NCBI RefSeq assembly: GCF_014377975.1 | Contig: NZ_JACMOO010000137.1 | Coordinates: 1 to 59,582, forward strand | Origin: Ferruginibacter sp. | GTDB taxonomy: Bacteria; Bacteroidota; Bacteroidia; Chitinophagales; Chitinophagaceae | Reading direction: 5' to 3' | Length of the DNA: 59,582 bases | In this document: piece by piece, positions 43,601-53,333 of the stretch | Layout of the letters: each line of letters opens with the position of its first letter | Numbering within the stretch: the stretch's first letter is position 1 | The notes under the pieces: model-generated | The model's input: the letters and a program-made list of their open reading frames with translations, nothing else | What the model was told of the DNA's origin: nothing | The model's database searches: none | Program-made: the position numbers and the translations under genes

Positions 43601-43726
43601 ATACCGGCAATTTATACCTATTTATCAGGCGAACATAAATATAAGGGAATAGAAAAGTCTTCTCTGCCGTCGTCTACTGTTGAAATCAATGAACCACAAA
43701 AGGGCACTAGCCCTGAAACTGAATAA
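40604..43726 (+). CDS. RND multidrug efflux pump, HAE1 family
   Basis: The 1040-residue protein has the AcrB/MexB layout: first helix near residues 10-30, periplasmic loop with DYPAIDPAIITVRTNYTGAN, helices 2-6 with the proton-relay motif GLVVDDGIVVTENIF (two Asp in helix 4), a second periplasmic loop and helices 8-12 with GLVTKNGILIVEFANKKREE (relay Lys). It exports drugs, dyes or metabolites using proton motive force. The TolC-like gene starts 11 bases downstream. No regulator gene is nearby. Full length, no odd features. Confidence 0.95.
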   Translation: MNISEFSLKRPVFATVLNLMIILFGIVGYTFLAIRDYPAIDPAIITVRTNYTGANPDIMESQVTEPLEKQVNGIPGIKTISSSSTLGSSNITVEFELGVDLEAAASDVRDKVAQAIRSLPQDIDAPPIVTKSDANSDFILILAVQSKSKGLLELSDYAENVLQQQFQTINQVSSVIIFGQKRYAMRLWIDPDKMNAQGVTFSDIRTSLNNENVDLPPGKIYGDNTELTIKTLGRLTSEKDFQNLIIKEDSTGIVRLGNFARVELGPESFEQSWKYNGVNAVGIVLIPQPGANNIQIADDFNKKLEAIKKNNKSDIEMNVLLDNTTTIRRSIKEVEETLGISFALVVLVIFFFFRDWLIAIRPLIDIPISLIATFFVMYFSGFSINILTLLGIVLATGLVVDDGIVVTENIFSKFERGMPIKQAAIEGSKEIFFAVISTSITLAIVFLPVIFLQGFVGRLFREFGVTLAAAVLISALVSLTITPVLNVVLSRKKVGHGKFYNKTEPFFTGMENGYERWLNAFLKVRWMAWVVVVVCLVIIGFVATQLQSELAPIEDRNSIRFSVTGSEGISFGSMEHVSDEITNYLYDSVPERDFVFARTPAGAINNSQLRLGLVDPDKRTRTQSEIASDLQKKLSRFNDARIFGIQEQTIAVGGASRGSLPVQFVLQNQDLEKLKTMIPQFLEEVRKDKTFSNADVNLKFNKPEIQLTLDRMKVKDLGLTSQDVISALQSAFSGGRLAYFIMNGFQYSVIAQVDRSDRSVPSDITKLYVRNNKGQEIPISAVVKMEASSSPATLYHFNRYKAATISASLADGKTIGDGVKAMDAIAKKLLDETYQTSLSGPSRDYAESSSNIAFAFALALMLIYLILAAQFESFIDPLTIMITVPLALAGALLSLFIFNQTLNIFSEIGMIMLIGLVTKNGILIVEFANKKREEGYSKMDAILHAAQQRLRPILMTSLATSLGALPIALGLGASSTSRVPLGIVVVGGIIFSLILTLFVIPAIYTYLSGEHKYKGIEKSSLPSSTVEINEPQKGTSPETE

Positions 43727-43737
43727 ATACAAGTGAA

Positions 43738-45036
43738 ATGAAGCAGACTGTTCTATATGTTTTTTTAATTCTTTTGTTTTTGCAATCGGGTGCACAAAAT
43801 ATTTTGCAGTTATCCGATGCCGTTAACATTGCGTTGAAAAACAGCCTTGAGTTGCAGCTAAGTAAAAATATTGTGGAGGCTAATACCGTTTTAAACAATT
43901 ATGGTGTGGCAGGAGGTTTGCCATTGGTTACCGGTTCGCTTACGGACAATGAACAAATCTCCAGTATCAATCAAAAATTAAATAGCGGGGTAAATATTTC
44001 CAGGGATGCGGCACCCAGCAATAGTTTTGCTTTGGGTGTTACGGGAAGCATATTATTGTATAATGGAACCAGGGTAGTAGCCACAAAAGCGAGGCTGGCG
44101 GCTTTAGTCGGCCAAAGCGAACAACAATTAAACGCCCAAATCCAGAATATTTTGGCGAGTGTTATGGTGGGCTATTACGATATTGTTCGCCAGCAGAGTT
44201 ATATGAAAACAATTGATAAATCGATCGACGCTTCGCACCAGCAACTGACAATTGTGCAAACAAGGCAAGCGGTAGGGTTGGCAAATAATGCAGATCTTTT
44301 TCAGGCGCAGATTGATTTAAATGCATTGTTACAAACCAAACAATCGCAGCAATTAATTATCGGCCAGGCTAAAGCAGAGTTACTGAGACAACTTACGCTC
44401 AATCCCGATTCTGCAATCAGCATCCAGGATACTATTATAATTGACAGGCAACTGTTATTGGAAAATGTTTTAAGTAAGCTCAATAAAAATGCCGACATCA
44501 CGGCGGCGCTGGACCAGATAAAAATCAACGGGCTGGCGGTAAAAGAAACAGGAGCGCTTCGGTATCCCTCTATTCGTGCCACAACCGGCTATAGTTTTAT
44601 CCGCAACAAAGCAGCCGCCGGTCAAATCTTATTGAATCAAAACTACGGTCCTTCGCTAGGCATTAGTTTGGGGATACCCATCTACAACGGATCTGTTTAC
44701 AAGCGCCAGCTAAAAGTGGCAGAAATTAATGTAAGCAATGCCAGGATTGATGAGCAAATTTTAATGAGAGACTACAGTGCACAGGTTATAAAATTCTTTC
44801 AGTCATACAACTCCACAATAAAACAACTGGAAACTGAACAACAAAATTATACCTTATCAAATCAGTTGCTCGAACTGGCGCTGCAGCGTTTTCAGTTTAA
44901 ACAAGCCACTATTGTGGATGTAAAAAATGCACAGCAAAGTTTTGAAGCTTCCGGTTACAGACTGGTAAATTTAAACTATGCAGCAAAAACTGCGGAGATA
45001 GAATTAAAAAGGCTGGCCAATGAATTGAGTTTGTGA
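43738..45036 (+). CDS. TolC-family outer membrane efflux channel
   Basis: This 432-residue protein has a signal peptide (MKQTVLYVFLILLFLQSGAQ) and two repeated outer-membrane efflux regions (about 22-215 and 225-430), rich in helices with heptad repeats (QRFQFKQATIVDVKNAQQSF). ALKNSLELQLSKNIVEANT is the typical first helix. It forms the outer membrane part of the tripartite efflux system with the two genes upstream. The 3' end faces purK convergently (73-base gap, no terminator with T-run seen). Confidence 0.92.
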   Translation: MKQTVLYVFLILLFLQSGAQNILQLSDAVNIALKNSLELQLSKNIVEANTVLNNYGVAGGLPLVTGSLTDNEQISSINQKLNSGVNISRDAAPSNSFALGVTGSILLYNGTRVVATKARLAALVGQSEQQLNAQIQNILASVMVGYYDIVRQQSYMKTIDKSIDASHQQLTIVQTRQAVGLANNADLFQAQIDLNALLQTKQSQQLIIGQAKAELLRQLTLNPDSAISIQDTIIIDRQLLLENVLSKLNKNADITAALDQIKINGLAVKETGALRYPSIRATTGYSFIRNKAAAGQILLNQNYGPSLGISLGIPIYNGSVYKRQLKVAEINVSNARIDEQILMRDYSAQVIKFFQSYNSTIKQLETEQQNYTLSNQLLELALQRFQFKQATIVDVKNAQQSFEASGYRLVNLNYAAKTAEIELKRLANELSL

Positions 45037-45109
45037 TATGGTGTGTTTAATTTTAAAGGGATTTATTTTTTGCAATCAATTTCAAATGCAGTTGTTTTAA
45101 ATAATTTTC

Positions 45110-46264
45110 CTAACCAATATTTACAGCAGACTCAACAGCCGCAACCACCTTTACTGTATTTTTTATCCTGTTGGCCTGGTGTATCAGTTCCTGTTTTTCT
45201 TTACTTAAAATAGTTACATGCCCCATTTTACGTCCAGGCTTTGTTTGCTTTTTTCCATAAATATGAACGAATACATTGTCTAGTTTTAAAATCTCATTCA
45301 ATCCTTCGTAACAAGCTTCGCCCGTGTGTCCTTCGGCACCCAACAGGTTTACAATGGCTGCCGGTAAAATGGCTTCGGCACAACCCAGCGGATAGCCCAA
45401 CATTACTCTCCACAACATATCAAACTGCGAAGAGTAATTGCCTTCGATGGTATGATGGCCGCTGTTGTGTACACGGGGAGCCGTTTCATTCACCAGTACA
45501 TTGTCCTCTTTATCTATAAATAATTCAACCGCAAAAATACCCGCACTATTTAAATGTTTTACTAATTTGGTGGCAATGGCTTCTATTTTCCACAATAGTT
45601 TTTCAGGTAGGTCCGCAGGGCTTAACTGATATTCCAGTAAATTAAGCCGCTGATCAAAAACCATGTCCACAGCAGGATACATCGCATGGACGCCCTTATC
45701 ATTTACGGCAATGATCACTGAAATTTCTTTTTTTATGGACACCAATTTTTCCAATACCGACGGGGCATCAAAACCTTTATCCAGGTCAGAGGCTGTTTTT
45801 ATTACCTGCACGCCACGGCCATCATAACCACCCATGGTCAGTTTATGTACTGCCGGTAAATAAGCAGCATGCTGGTTCAATTCGGCTACACTTTGCGTAA
45901 TGATAAAATCACTGGTAGGTATCTGGTGATCTTTATAAAATTGCTTCTGCAGCATTTTATTTTTAATAATCTTTAATGCAGCGGGCGTAGGATAAATTTT
46001 TACACCTTCCTGTTGTAATATCTCCAGTGCATCTTCATTTACGTTTTCAATTTCAATGGTAATGGCATCCAGCCCTTTACCAAAATTATATACGTCATCA
46101 AAATTGGTAATATCACCCTTTGTAAAATGATGGCAAAGATGTGCGGCGGGGCAGGCCAAATCGTTTTCCATCACAAAGGTATCTACGGGATAGTTGGCTG
46201 CAGCCTGTAATAACATGCGGCCTAATTGTCCCCCACCTAAAATACCAATTTTTTTTGTCGTCAT
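45110..46264 (-). CDS. purK: N5-carboxyaminoimidazole ribonucleotide synthase PurK
   Basis: The 384-residue ATP-grasp enzyme starts KKIGILGGGQLGRMLLQAA (start ATG ending 46264; a 9-residue upstream extension is possible but unneeded). KLTMGGYDGRGVQVIK is the ATP-binding loop, FAVELFIDKEDNVLVNETAP contributes metal-binding residues and VHNSGHHTIEGNYSSQFDML the ligand site. It carboxylates AIR with bicarbonate and ATP, feeding PurE. A leader of about 6 bases after a TTTTGC-type element suggests a short 5' end. Confidence 0.97.
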   Translation of the reverse strand: MTTKKIGILGGGQLGRMLLQAAANYPVDTFVMENDLACPAAHLCHHFTKGDITNFDDVYNFGKGLDAITIEIENVNEDALEILQQEGVKIYPTPAALKIIKNKMLQKQFYKDHQIPTSDFIITQSVAELNQHAAYLPAVHKLTMGGYDGRGVQVIKTASDLDKGFDAPSVLEKLVSIKKEISVIIAVNDKGVHAMYPAVDMVFDQRLNLLEYQLSPADLPEKLLWKIEAIATKLVKHLNSAGIFAVELFIDKEDNVLVNETAPRVHNSGHHTIEGNYSSQFDMLWRVMLGYPLGCAEAILPAAIVNLLGAEGHTGEACYEGLNEILKLDNVFVHIYGKKQTKPGRKMGHVTILSKEKQELIHQANRIKNTVKVVAAVESAVNIG

Positions 46265-46541
46265 GGGTGCAAAATAAATCATTATTACCAATTTTTATCT
46301 CACTTGTTTATTCACCTAAATCCCGTTATCCTGTTACAGTAAAGTGATAAAATACAGATAGACTGGACTGGAATATTTATCTTTACAAGCGATATGTTGC
46401 CGGATTATCCTCATAAAATATTTTCAGATAAGCGCATGAGTTACACTATGCTGATGATTGCCCTTGCTATGGGTTCGTGTTATTGTTAAGATGCCCGTTA
46501 AACAATAACCGTAACAAATACAAACAAAAAAAAATTGCAAG

Positions 46542-47675
46542 ATGGAAAACACAACCAGTCAATCCAATTCAATTGTTGAGAATACAACCGATTTTATTCC
46601 CCTGCAGGGTACAGATTACGTTGAATTTTATACAGGCAATGCCAAACAGGCCGCCCATTTTTACAAAACAGCTTTTGGCTTTCAATCGCTGGCCTACGCA
46701 GGTCCTGAAACAGGGATGAAGGATAAAGTAAGCTATGTTATACGACAAAATAAAATAACGTTTGTATTAACAACACCACTGAGGCCAGGCAATGTGATAG
46801 CTGATCATATTTACCAGCATGGAGATGGAGTAAAAGTACTGGCCTTAAAAGTAAAGGATGCAACTTCAGCATATAACGAAGCCATTCAACGCGGTGGAAA
46901 AACTTATATGAGTCCGGTTATTTTAAAGGATGAACAAGGAGAAGTAGTGTTAAGCGGCATTCATACTTATGGGGAAACCATACACCTGTTTGTGGAAAGA
47001 GAAAATTATAGAGGTATTTTTATGCCTGGATTCAGGGAATGGAAAACAGCGTATAACCCGCCACCAACCGGGCTTTTATATGTTGATCATTGTGTGGGCA
47101 ATGTGGGTTGGAACCAGATGAATACCTGGGTAAAATTTTATGAAGAGGTAATGGGATTTAAAAATATCCTGAGTTTTGATGATAAAGATATATCTACCGA
47201 ATACTCTGCGTTAATGAGTAAAGTAATGAGCAATGGAAATGGTTTTGTAAAGTTTCCCATCAATGAACCGGCAGCTGGTAAAAAGAAAAGCCAGGTAGAG
47301 GAATATCTTGATTTTTATAATGGAGAAGGAGTGCAGCATGTAGCAATTGCAACAGACGATATTGTAAAGACAGTAACTGAATTAAAAGGTCGTGGTGTAG
47401 AGTTTTTAGTGATACCACCAAGCTACTATGCAACCATACTTGACAGGGTAGGTAAAATTGATGAAGACCTTCAGCCATTAAGCGAATTAGGCATATTGAT
47501 AGACAGAGATGAAGAAGGGTATCTGTTACAGATATTTAGTAAACCACTGCAGGACAGGCCAACTTTATTTTTTGAGATCATTCAAAGAAAAGGCGCAAAA
47601 AGTTTCGGTAAAGGAAATTTTAAAGCACTGTTTCAGGCATTGGAAAGAGAGCAGGCTGCCAGGGGAAATTTATAA
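46542..47675 (+). CDS. hppD: 4-hydroxyphenylpyruvate dioxygenase
   Basis: This 377-residue protein has two vicinal-oxygen-chelate domains. The N-terminal one begins DYVEFYTGNAKQAAHFYKTA. The C-terminal one carries the three Fe ligands: His in YVDHCVGNV, His in GVQHVAIATDD and Glu in LFFEIIQRKG. It converts 4-hydroxyphenylpyruvate to homogentisate in tyrosine breakdown, in the cytosol. No other homogentisate-pathway gene is in the window. A 277-base upstream gap contains a 31-codon frame (46394-46489) that is too short to assign. Confidence 0.95.
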   Translation: MENTTSQSNSIVENTTDFIPLQGTDYVEFYTGNAKQAAHFYKTAFGFQSLAYAGPETGMKDKVSYVIRQNKITFVLTTPLRPGNVIADHIYQHGDGVKVLALKVKDATSAYNEAIQRGGKTYMSPVILKDEQGEVVLSGIHTYGETIHLFVERENYRGIFMPGFREWKTAYNPPPTGLLYVDHCVGNVGWNQMNTWVKFYEEVMGFKNILSFDDKDISTEYSALMSKVMSNGNGFVKFPINEPAAGKKKSQVEEYLDFYNGEGVQHVAIATDDIVKTVTELKGRGVEFLVIPPSYYATILDRVGKIDEDLQPLSELGILIDRDEEGYLLQIFSKPLQDRPTLFFEIIQRKGAKSFGKGNFKALFQALEREQAARGNL

Positions 47676-48172
47676 ACAAAAATCATTGAGTAATTTTTGA
47701 ATGCTCTGTTAAATAAAAATGCTTTCGACATACTTTTTTGAATAAAAAAACTGAACCATTATTGATCGGGTATTATAGATTTTTGGAATAGAATTCAATC
47801 TTTTGCCGGATTTAAAAGGAATCAAAATTCGCGTCAAAAGGTTTATCGTAATTGTGTAAACTCATCTGTTTTAAAATTTTTTGAATTAAGAAATTAAAAA
47901 CCGATTTTATTTCTTTCAATTTTACCACATTCAATTTTTAATAAGGGTAAAATAAAGGAGAACGGTCTATTTATTTTTGATAATGTTTAAAACAATAGAA
48001 CGTTTTGAATATAAATCATTTACAAGGCAAAATGTTGAAATTTGACTTTCATTCCGCAATTATTAAATTATTGTTCTTAGATAAAATATTATCAGCTTTT
48101 TTGTTTTTTTTTAACGTTTGTATAATAAATACTTCTACCTTTATATCATTATTAACCAAACTACGCTGCTAT
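47676..48172. other. Long AT-rich leader region before susC
   Basis: No gene seen. TATTTTTG at 47972-47979 matches the -7 consensus TAnnTTTG, although no good -33 TTG is seen. The susC frame is open back to an ATG at 48005 but the signal peptide lies at 48173, so the extension is not coding. The region is long enough to hold regulatory structure. Confidence 0.35.
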
Positions 48173-51100
48173 ATGTTAAAAAAACTCCTCTCAGGGATAC
48201 CTGCTCTTGTCTGTTGTATTCTCTTTTCTACTCAAATTTTTGCTCAGCAAAAAACAGTAACTGGTATTATTACCAATGCTAAGGACAACACTCCTATTGT
48301 TTTGGCAACGGTAGGTGTTAAAGGAACTAAAATTGCTGCTGTTACCGGTAACAATGGAGAATTTTCCATTACCGTACCAGCAGGGAAAAACACGCTGTTA
48401 ATTTCTTCTGTAGGTTACGATGAGGATGAAATTAGCATTTCAGGAATTTCTACAGTTAAAGTTTCATTAAAAGAAAGACAAAATTCTTTAAACGAAGTGG
48501 TAGTAACGGGTTACACTGCTCAAAAAAGAAAAGAAATTACCGGTGCTGTGTCAGTGGTAAATGTGAAAGATCTTAAGTCAATTCCTTCAGGAACCGCTGA
48601 GCAAATGTTGCAAGGTCAGGCTGCTGGTGTGAGTATAATTGGCTCGGGTCAGCCTGGTGAGGGTAGTAACGTATTTATCAGGGGTATTACCTCTTTTGGA
48701 AACACTGCTCCACTGGTAATTGTGGATGGAGTTCAATCTGCACCTGGAGATTTAAGTACTTTGCATGACCTTTCTGCAAATGATATCGAATCTGTACAGG
48801 TTTTAAAAGATGCACAGGCTGCTATATATGGCGCTCGCGGTGCATCTGGAGTAATTATAGTAACTACCAGAAGAGGTAGAGGAAAAGCTACCATCACTTA
48901 TGATGGATATTATGGTACACAAAGAGTACAGCCAGGTAATCCGTGGCACAAGGCAAATCCACAACAAATGGCTGAATTATTCTTTCTGGCTGCCAAAAAT
49001 TCTCAACAGGTTGATTCTGCAACTGGTAACGTTACTTCTGCACAGTATGGAACTGGGTTAAGTCCTGTTTTACCTGATTATATTAAAGCGGGTACTTTAT
49101 CTGGCGTATCTGCAGGGAACCCGGCTGTAGATCTTAAAAAGTATAACGACAACTATGCCAAAGGTGATATTTATCTGGTAGTGCCTGCTAATAAAACTGG
49201 TACTGACTGGTATCATGCAATATTTAAGCCGGCCCCGATTCAGAGTCATTCAGTTACAGCAACTGGTGGAAATGATAAATCAGCTTATTTATTTTCGTTC
49301 AACTATTTCAATCAGCAGGGAACAATGTTAAATACTTACCTGAAACGCTATGCTGCCAGGATTAATACTGTATTTAATGTAAAAAATAATGTTCGTGTTG
49401 GAGAAAATCTTTACGTATATTTTAAGGATAATCCAAGAATTGGTAATAATGGGGAGGGTAATGAGGTAAATACCACAGCGTGGGAACAACCTATTATTCC
49501 TTTGGTGAATGCAGGTGGTGGATTTGGTGGCACTGCTGGTTCTGGATTAGGTAACTCTTCCAGTCCTTACGCCGCCCGTGTTAGGGCAAAAGATAACAAA
49601 GGCCTTGATTGGCAAATGCAAGGTAATGTTTTTGCTGAAGTAGATTTCCTCAAGCATTTTACTGCAAAAACATTGTTTGGCGGAAATCTCGATAATTATT
49701 ACTACTATTATCATAATTACAGAAGTTATGAAAATGCTGAAAATTCAGCATCTAATTCTTATGGTGAGGGTTCTGGTTACAATAGCAACTGGAACTTTAC
49801 AAATACCTTAAGTTATAACAATATTTTCGCCCGTAACCATTCTGTAAAAATTCTCGCAGGGTATGAAGCTTTGCAATACAGGGGAAGAAATGTTGGTGGT
49901 AATAGGATCAATTATTTCTCTGATGATCCAAACTATCTTAACCTGAGTACTGGTGCCAACACTGGTCAATCTAACTTTAGTGGTGGCTATACAACACATG
50001 GTACTGCTCTGTTAGCAAAAGTTGATTATGCTTTTAAGGATAAATACTTGTTAGGGTTAAATGGCCGTCGCGATGGTAACTCTGTATTTGGACCTAATTC
50101 CCGCTACGGTAATTTTTGGTCTGTTTCGGCAGGATGGATTGTAAGCGAAGAGAATTTTATGAAAAATGTCACCTTCGTAAGTAATCTTAAATTTCGTGGA
50201 AGTTATGGAATACTGGGTTCCATTTCCAACGTACCTGGTGGTAATGCCTTTACTGCTTACACAAGTGGTGGAGGAAGTTCTTATTATGATGTAAATGGAG
50301 GTGGAAGTACATCATTAGGATTTTATGCCGGATCTTATGGTAACCTAAACACTTCATGGGAAAAAAATAAGATTCTCGATTTCGGTTTTGATGCCACATT
50401 AGTAAAGAATAAATTAGATGTTTCTTTTGACTGGTACAAGAAAAAAATTGAAGGATTATTATTTGGTGATCAAGCTGCTGGTACAGCAGGCTTAGGTGCT
50501 AATCTACCAAAAGTGAATATCGGCGATATGCAAAATACCGGTATTGATATATCTGCAACTTATCATGCAAAAATTAATAAAGATGTAAATTTTTCAATCG
50601 GCGCAAATTTGGGTGCTTATAAAAATTTAATTGTAAGTATTCCGGGAGCTGCAGGTTTCTTTGAAACTGCTGGTACGCATAATACAGGTCAACAGGTTAG
50701 AAACCAAACAGGCCATCCGGTAGGTTCTTTTTACGGCTACCATATAGTTGGTATCTACCAGGATGCTGCAGATGTGGCAAAATCGCCTACAGAAACGGAT
50801 GCTGCCCCGGGTCGCTTTAAATACCAGGATTTAAACGGCGATGGTAAAATAGATGACAAGGACAGAGGTTTTTATGGTAATCCTAATCCAGCCTATACAT
50901 TGGGTATCAATCTGAGTATATCTTATAAACGCTTTGATTTTTCCACGACGTTGTATGGATCTTTCGGAAATGACATCTTAAATTACACACGTTATTTCCA
51001 GGATTTTTGGCCTCAGTTCCAGAATTCGAAGAGTGCTGCATTATTAACCAATTCATGGGTACCTAAGGACAGGTCTTTACCAAGAGGTCAATGGACTGCT

Positions 51101-51424
51101 GTTAATCCGGGTGCTTCTTATCCAATCGTTGAAAATGATTCTAAATTTAGTACCAATGGAGTTTTAAATGATTTCTATAAAGAAAATGGTTCTTACTTGA
51201 GGTGCAAACAAATGTTGATAGGTTATAATTTCGCTCCTGAAGTGTTAAAGCGTGCTGGTATAGATAGGGCAAGAATTTATTTTCAGGCAGCTAATTTGTT
51301 TACAATTACAAAGTACACAGGACTTGACCCGGAAGTGGGTGGTTCTGCTGCAACCTTTGGAGTTGACTATGGTAATTATCCTCCTTCCAAAACTTTTAAT
51401 GTTGGTGTTAGCCTTACATTTTAA
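48173..51424 (+). CDS. SusC/RagA-type TonB-linked outer membrane transporter
   Basis: Start at ATG 48173 gives a signal peptide (MLKKLLSGIPALVCCILF, cleavage near FAQQ). The 1083-residue protein has a carboxypeptidase-like domain (about 25-100: VTGIITNAKDNTPIVLATVG), a TonB box region (LNEVVVTGYTAQKRKEITGA), a plug (VFIRGITSFGNTAPLVIVDG, DIESVQVLKDAQAAIYGAR) and a 22-strand barrel ending in VGVSLTF, a correct terminal aromatic. GARGASGVIIVTTRRG is diagnostic. It imports oligosaccharides or other large ligands with its SusD partner, 23 bases downstream. No sensor or glycosidase gene is beside it in the window. Confidence 0.95.
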   Translation: MLKKLLSGIPALVCCILFSTQIFAQQKTVTGIITNAKDNTPIVLATVGVKGTKIAAVTGNNGEFSITVPAGKNTLLISSVGYDEDEISISGISTVKVSLKERQNSLNEVVVTGYTAQKRKEITGAVSVVNVKDLKSIPSGTAEQMLQGQAAGVSIIGSGQPGEGSNVFIRGITSFGNTAPLVIVDGVQSAPGDLSTLHDLSANDIESVQVLKDAQAAIYGARGASGVIIVTTRRGRGKATITYDGYYGTQRVQPGNPWHKANPQQMAELFFLAAKNSQQVDSATGNVTSAQYGTGLSPVLPDYIKAGTLSGVSAGNPAVDLKKYNDNYAKGDIYLVVPANKTGTDWYHAIFKPAPIQSHSVTATGGNDKSAYLFSFNYFNQQGTMLNTYLKRYAARINTVFNVKNNVRVGENLYVYFKDNPRIGNNGEGNEVNTTAWEQPIIPLVNAGGGFGGTAGSGLGNSSSPYAARVRAKDNKGLDWQMQGNVFAEVDFLKHFTAKTLFGGNLDNYYYYYHNYRSYENAENSASNSYGEGSGYNSNWNFTNTLSYNNIFARNHSVKILAGYEALQYRGRNVGGNRINYFSDDPNYLNLSTGANTGQSNFSGGYTTHGTALLAKVDYAFKDKYLLGLNGRRDGNSVFGPNSRYGNFWSVSAGWIVSEENFMKNVTFVSNLKFRGSYGILGSISNVPGGNAFTAYTSGGGSSYYDVNGGGSTSLGFYAGSYGNLNTSWEKNKILDFGFDATLVKNKLDVSFDWYKKKIEGLLFGDQAAGTAGLGANLPKVNIGDMQNTGIDISATYHAKINKDVNFSIGANLGAYKNLIVSIPGAAGFFETAGTHNTGQQVRNQTGHPVGSFYGYHIVGIYQDAADVAKSPTETDAAPGRFKYQDLNGDGKIDDKDRGFYGNPNPAYTLGINLSISYKRFDFSTTLYGSFGNDILNYTRYFQDFWPQFQNSKSAALLTNSWVPKDRSLPRGQWTAVNPGASYPIVENDSKFSTNGVLNDFYKENGSYLRCKQMLIGYNFAPEVLKRAGIDRARIYFQAANLFTITKYTGLDPEVGGSAATFGVDYGNYPPSKTFNVGVSLTF

Positions 51425-51447
51425 TTTAATAATATAAAAAATGAGTT

Positions 51448-53196
51448 ATGAAAAAATATAATTTTAAATACTTTTTACCAGTAGTGCTTACGTCACTGGT
51501 GTTGTTTGTTGCCTGTAAAAAATCTTACCTCGATGTTCCGCCAACAGGCTCTTTAAGTCCAGACTTACTTGCCAATAAAATTGGTGTTGCGGGGTTGTTG
51601 GTAGGTGCCTATTCCCTGTTAGATGGGGAAGGAAGCGGGGCAGGTACAGGAAATGGTCCATGGGCCACATCTTCCAGTAACTGGGTTTATGCAAGTGTTG
51701 CCGGTGGTGATGCACACAAAGGTTCTGATCCGGGTGATCAGAACCTGATTACGCCCATCGAACAATGGAATTGTCTTCCATCGAACGGTTATATAGATCA
51801 GTTATGGCAGCAAAGGTATGATGGCGTTCAGCGGGCTAATGATGTATTGCGGATAATGCGCAAAGCAAAAGATTTGACACCTGCAGATACACTTGAATTT
51901 ACTGCTGAGGCAAGATTTTTACGAGCACATTATCATTTTGAGTTAAGAAAGGCTTTTGGTAAAATTCCATGGGTAAGTGAAGATCAGTCATACTCTGCTG
52001 GTAATTTTCTTACTCCAAATTTGGAAGTGTTGCCATTAATCGAGGCCGATCTTGCTTTCGCTTATGCAAACTTGCCAGAGATACAAGCTCAAAGTAACCG
52101 TTGTAATAAATGGGCAGCGGCCTGTTATCTTGCTAAGATATACATGTTTGAGAAAAAATTTAATGAAGCAAAAGTGTTATTTACAACTATTGTTGCAAAT
52201 GGCCAAACAGCAAGGGGGCAGAAGTACGCTCTAAATGCACATTTTGCGGATAATTTCAACCCTGCCTTGAAAAACAGTAAGGAAAGTGTATTTGCGGTAC
52301 AAATGAGTGTTAATGATGGTACAGGTGGAGCAAATGCTAATCAGGGAGATGCACTAAACTTCCCTTATGGTGGTGGGGCGCAAACTTCGTGTTGCGGTTT
52401 CTTTCAACCATCTTATAGTCTTGCCAATTCTTATAAAGTGGATGCCAACGGATTGCCATTGTTAGATGGTAGTTATAACAAAACTGATTTAAAAAATGAT
52501 CAGGGTATTGCCACCAATGATCCTTTTACTCCTGATGCGACAACGCCTCTTGATCCCCGTATTGATTGGACAATTGGTCGTCGTGGTATTCCTTTTCTTG
52601 ATTGGGGTATTATGCCAGGCCAAAACTGGGTACGTGACCAACAAAGTGCGGGTCCATATGAAGGCATGAAACACATGTTCTATAAATCGCAAATTGGTAC
52701 TTATACAGACGCTTCTGCATGGTCTAACGGATTTACTGCTAATAATTATAATTTGATTCGTTATGCCGATGTATTGCTTTTGGCAGCTGAAGCTGAGGCT
52801 GAAGTGGGATCATTGGATCAGGCTACTATTTATGTAAATCTGGTTCGTAAGCGTGCACAGGATCCTACTGGGTTTGTACAGGGGTCTCCAGCCAAGTATG
52901 TTATTGGACTATATCCTACTTTTGCCAGCCAGGATTTAGCCAGAACTGCTATTCGGTTCGAGCGTAAATTAGAACTTGCAATGGAAGGTCATCGTTTCTA
53001 TGATATTACTCGTTGGGGCATTGGTGCTACAGAATTGAACGCATACCAGGCTCATGAATTATCCAGTAATTATAAAACATTAACCGGTGCTTCTTATAAA
53101 ACTGGAAGAAGTGAATACTTGCCTATTCCACAAAATCAAATAGATCTTAGCCAGGTTGGTGGTAAATCTGTTCTGACACAGAATCCTGGTTACTAA
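51448..53196 (+). CDS. SusD/RagB-type surface lipoprotein
   Basis: This 582-residue lipoprotein (lipobox FVAC, about residues 20-23, followed by KKSYLDVPPTGSLS) has the SusD fold: N-terminal TPR-like helices (LWQQRYDGVQRANDVLRIM and EFTAEARFLRAHYHFELRKA), the middle ligand-binding part, and the C-terminal RYADVLLLAAEAEAEVGS and RFERKLELAMEGHRFYDITR. It binds the ligand at the cell surface and closes over SusC. It is co-transcribed with susC (23-base gap) and followed by a hairpin terminator. Confidence 0.95.
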   Translation: MKKYNFKYFLPVVLTSLVLFVACKKSYLDVPPTGSLSPDLLANKIGVAGLLVGAYSLLDGEGSGAGTGNGPWATSSSNWVYASVAGGDAHKGSDPGDQNLITPIEQWNCLPSNGYIDQLWQQRYDGVQRANDVLRIMRKAKDLTPADTLEFTAEARFLRAHYHFELRKAFGKIPWVSEDQSYSAGNFLTPNLEVLPLIEADLAFAYANLPEIQAQSNRCNKWAAACYLAKIYMFEKKFNEAKVLFTTIVANGQTARGQKYALNAHFADNFNPALKNSKESVFAVQMSVNDGTGGANANQGDALNFPYGGGAQTSCCGFFQPSYSLANSYKVDANGLPLLDGSYNKTDLKNDQGIATNDPFTPDATTPLDPRIDWTIGRRGIPFLDWGIMPGQNWVRDQQSAGPYEGMKHMFYKSQIGTYTDASAWSNGFTANNYNLIRYADVLLLAAEAEAEVGSLDQATIYVNLVRKRAQDPTGFVQGSPAKYVIGLYPTFASQDLARTAIRFERKLELAMEGHRFYDITRWGIGATELNAYQAHELSSNYKTLTGASYKTGRSEYLPIPQNQIDLSQVGGKSVLTQNPGY

Positions 53197-53222
53197 TAGC
53201 TTTTAAAATTGTTAAGTACAAT

Positions 53223-53252
53223 AGAGGTAGGTTAATAGCCTGCCTCTTTTTA
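53223..53252 (+). terminator. Intrinsic terminator after the susCD pair
   Basis: AGAGGTAGG (53223-53231) and CCTGCCTCT (53239-53247) form a 9-bp stem with one G-T pair and a 7-base loop, followed by TTTTTAT. It could partly separate susCD from the FG-GAP genes. Confidence 0.75.
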
Positions 53253-53333
53253 TTTGGTTTATTTTTATGTAAGTATATTTCTTTTCTATTTTTTCTTAGA
53301 TTACCTATTTTTAAATTTAGTAAATCAGTAGTC

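Noticed and set aside
46394..46489. 31-residue frame ending in a lipobox-like MGSC before hppD
   Set aside because: Too short, the Cys is at the C-terminus rather than after a leader, and no homologue is known to me.
48005..48172. In-frame N-terminal extension of SusC
   Set aside because: The signal peptide begins at the ATG 48173; an extension of 56 residues before it would block export and has no similarity to the family.
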